Assembly: GCA_009761415.1 (NCBI GenBank)
Contig: QUOL01000003.1
Coordinates: 1,488,001 to 1,552,000 of the forward strand
Direction of reading: 5' to 3'
From: Sarcomyxa edulis
Lineage: Eukaryota > Basidiomycota > Agaricomycetes > Agaricales > Mycenaceae
DNA: 64,000 bases
Of this stretch, positions 63,562 to 64,000 are shown one piece after another (positions within the stretch are counted from its first letter, which is position 1; every line of letters begins with the position of its first letter). The notes below the pieces were generated by a model. It did not search any database. It saw nothing but the letters and a program-made list of their open reading frames with translations, and was not told the DNA's origin. The translations under genes were made by a program, and so were the position numbers.

Positions 63562-63955
63562 AGCCCCTCTAATGCAAATCCCGGCAATGTAGTTGGTGCC
63601 ATGGGGTGATCTTGCCTTCTGATTCTGAGGGGTTGACCGGCTGTAACAACACAAAGAGTAGAATTTTGGGTGAGATTCAGCGCCGATGACGGATCTTGAC
63701 GGTGCTAGTGGGTGCACATATCGGGGAAGACGGGCGGCTATTCCGGCAATGGGACCGTATTATTACCGAAATAGGAGGTATGCAAGGGGGCACCGGGACC
63801 AAAAATGCGGGGAAATTTAAAATCACATGCTAAAGTAGGCAAGTGGGCTTCATCAACGCCGGATCTGTGATTGGTCGTTTGCGGGTATAAGACTGACCCG
63901 GGCAACATACCCACCTCTTTCATCCCTCCATCCATCTATCCAACTCATATCTCAA
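63562..63955. other. Promoter region of the rightmost gene
   Basis: About 390 bases; TATA-like ggtataaga at 63884 lies about 70 bases upstream of the ATG at 63956. Confidence 0.45.
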
Positions 63956-64000
63956 ATGGCTCAAGTTATCGTCGTCGGCGGTGGTCTCGCTGGTCTATCT
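63956..64000 (+). CDS. FAD-dependent oxidoreductase, N-terminus only (possibly fumarate reductase)
   Basis: Only 15 codons are in the window: MAQVIVVGGGLAGLS. The GGGLAG nucleotide-binding (Rossmann) motif at the very N-terminus is typical of flavoproteins. The sequence closely fits the start of soluble fungal fumarate reductase, but other FAD oxidoreductases begin similarly. A TATA-like element is present about 70 bases upstream. Confidence 0.6.
   Translation, partial: MAQVIVVGGGLAGLS

Overview
This window is nuclear DNA of a filamentous basidiomycete, most likely a wood- or litter-decaying Agaricomycete. Genes are dense and on both strands, and most are split by introns of about 50-70 bases with GT..AG ends. 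The gene content fits a white-rot fungus: two class II (manganese-type) peroxidases, a CBM1-tagged GH5 mannanase, a GPI-anchored chitin deacetylase and Agaricomycete-type F-box sequences. There are no bacterial operons, CRISPR arrays or insertion sequences, and I recognised no tRNA or rRNA gene.

Layout. 1-7.7 kb: the 5' part of an AreA/Nit2-like GATA factor running off the left edge, a signal peptide peptidase and a small Ser/Ala-rich GPI-type surface protein. 8.7-11.9 kb: two tandem SAM-dependent methyltransferases. 12.4-17.7 kb: a secreted mannanase and a membrane-anchored gamma-glutamyltranspeptidase. 17.9-27.5 kb: housekeeping genes (disordered Ser/Pro-rich protein, UPF0643 protein, complex I 21 kDa subunit, a Tat-SF1/CUS2-like splicing factor, type II phosphatidylinositol 4-kinase). 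27.6-32.2 kb: a broken F-box gene, a paraoxonase-like lactonase/esterase and an unassigned protein. 32.6-42.1 kb: a tandem duplication of about 4.7 kb, each unit holding one intact manganese peroxidase and a long upstream region. 42.2-46.1 kb: a second tandem duplication (two DJ-1/PfpI-family genes) next to the Ap4A phosphorylase gene, whose 3' end was copied along and survives as a relic. 46.3-64 kb: unassigned proteins, ribosomal protein S18, chitin deacetylase, CCR4 deadenylase, mevalonate diphosphate decarboxylase, a short-chain dehydrogenase, nicotinamide riboside kinase and the first codons of an FAD-dependent oxidoreductase.

The genes do not form one biosynthetic cluster. The recurring theme is local tandem duplication (methyltransferases, peroxidases, DJ-1 proteins) within otherwise conserved housekeeping sequence. 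Exon boundaries were worked out by hand from splice signals and reading frame. Where the summed exon length is divisible by three and protein motifs run through the junctions, I regard the model as firm. I did not find a convincing novel multi-gene system. The most unusual items are the DJ-1 duplication with its captured Ap4A phosphorylase tail, a 12-nt micro-exon encoding catalytic-site residues in the riboside kinase, a triple GCCAAG element kept in both peroxidase upstream regions, and unexplained coiled-coil-like exon fragments in intergenic DNA.
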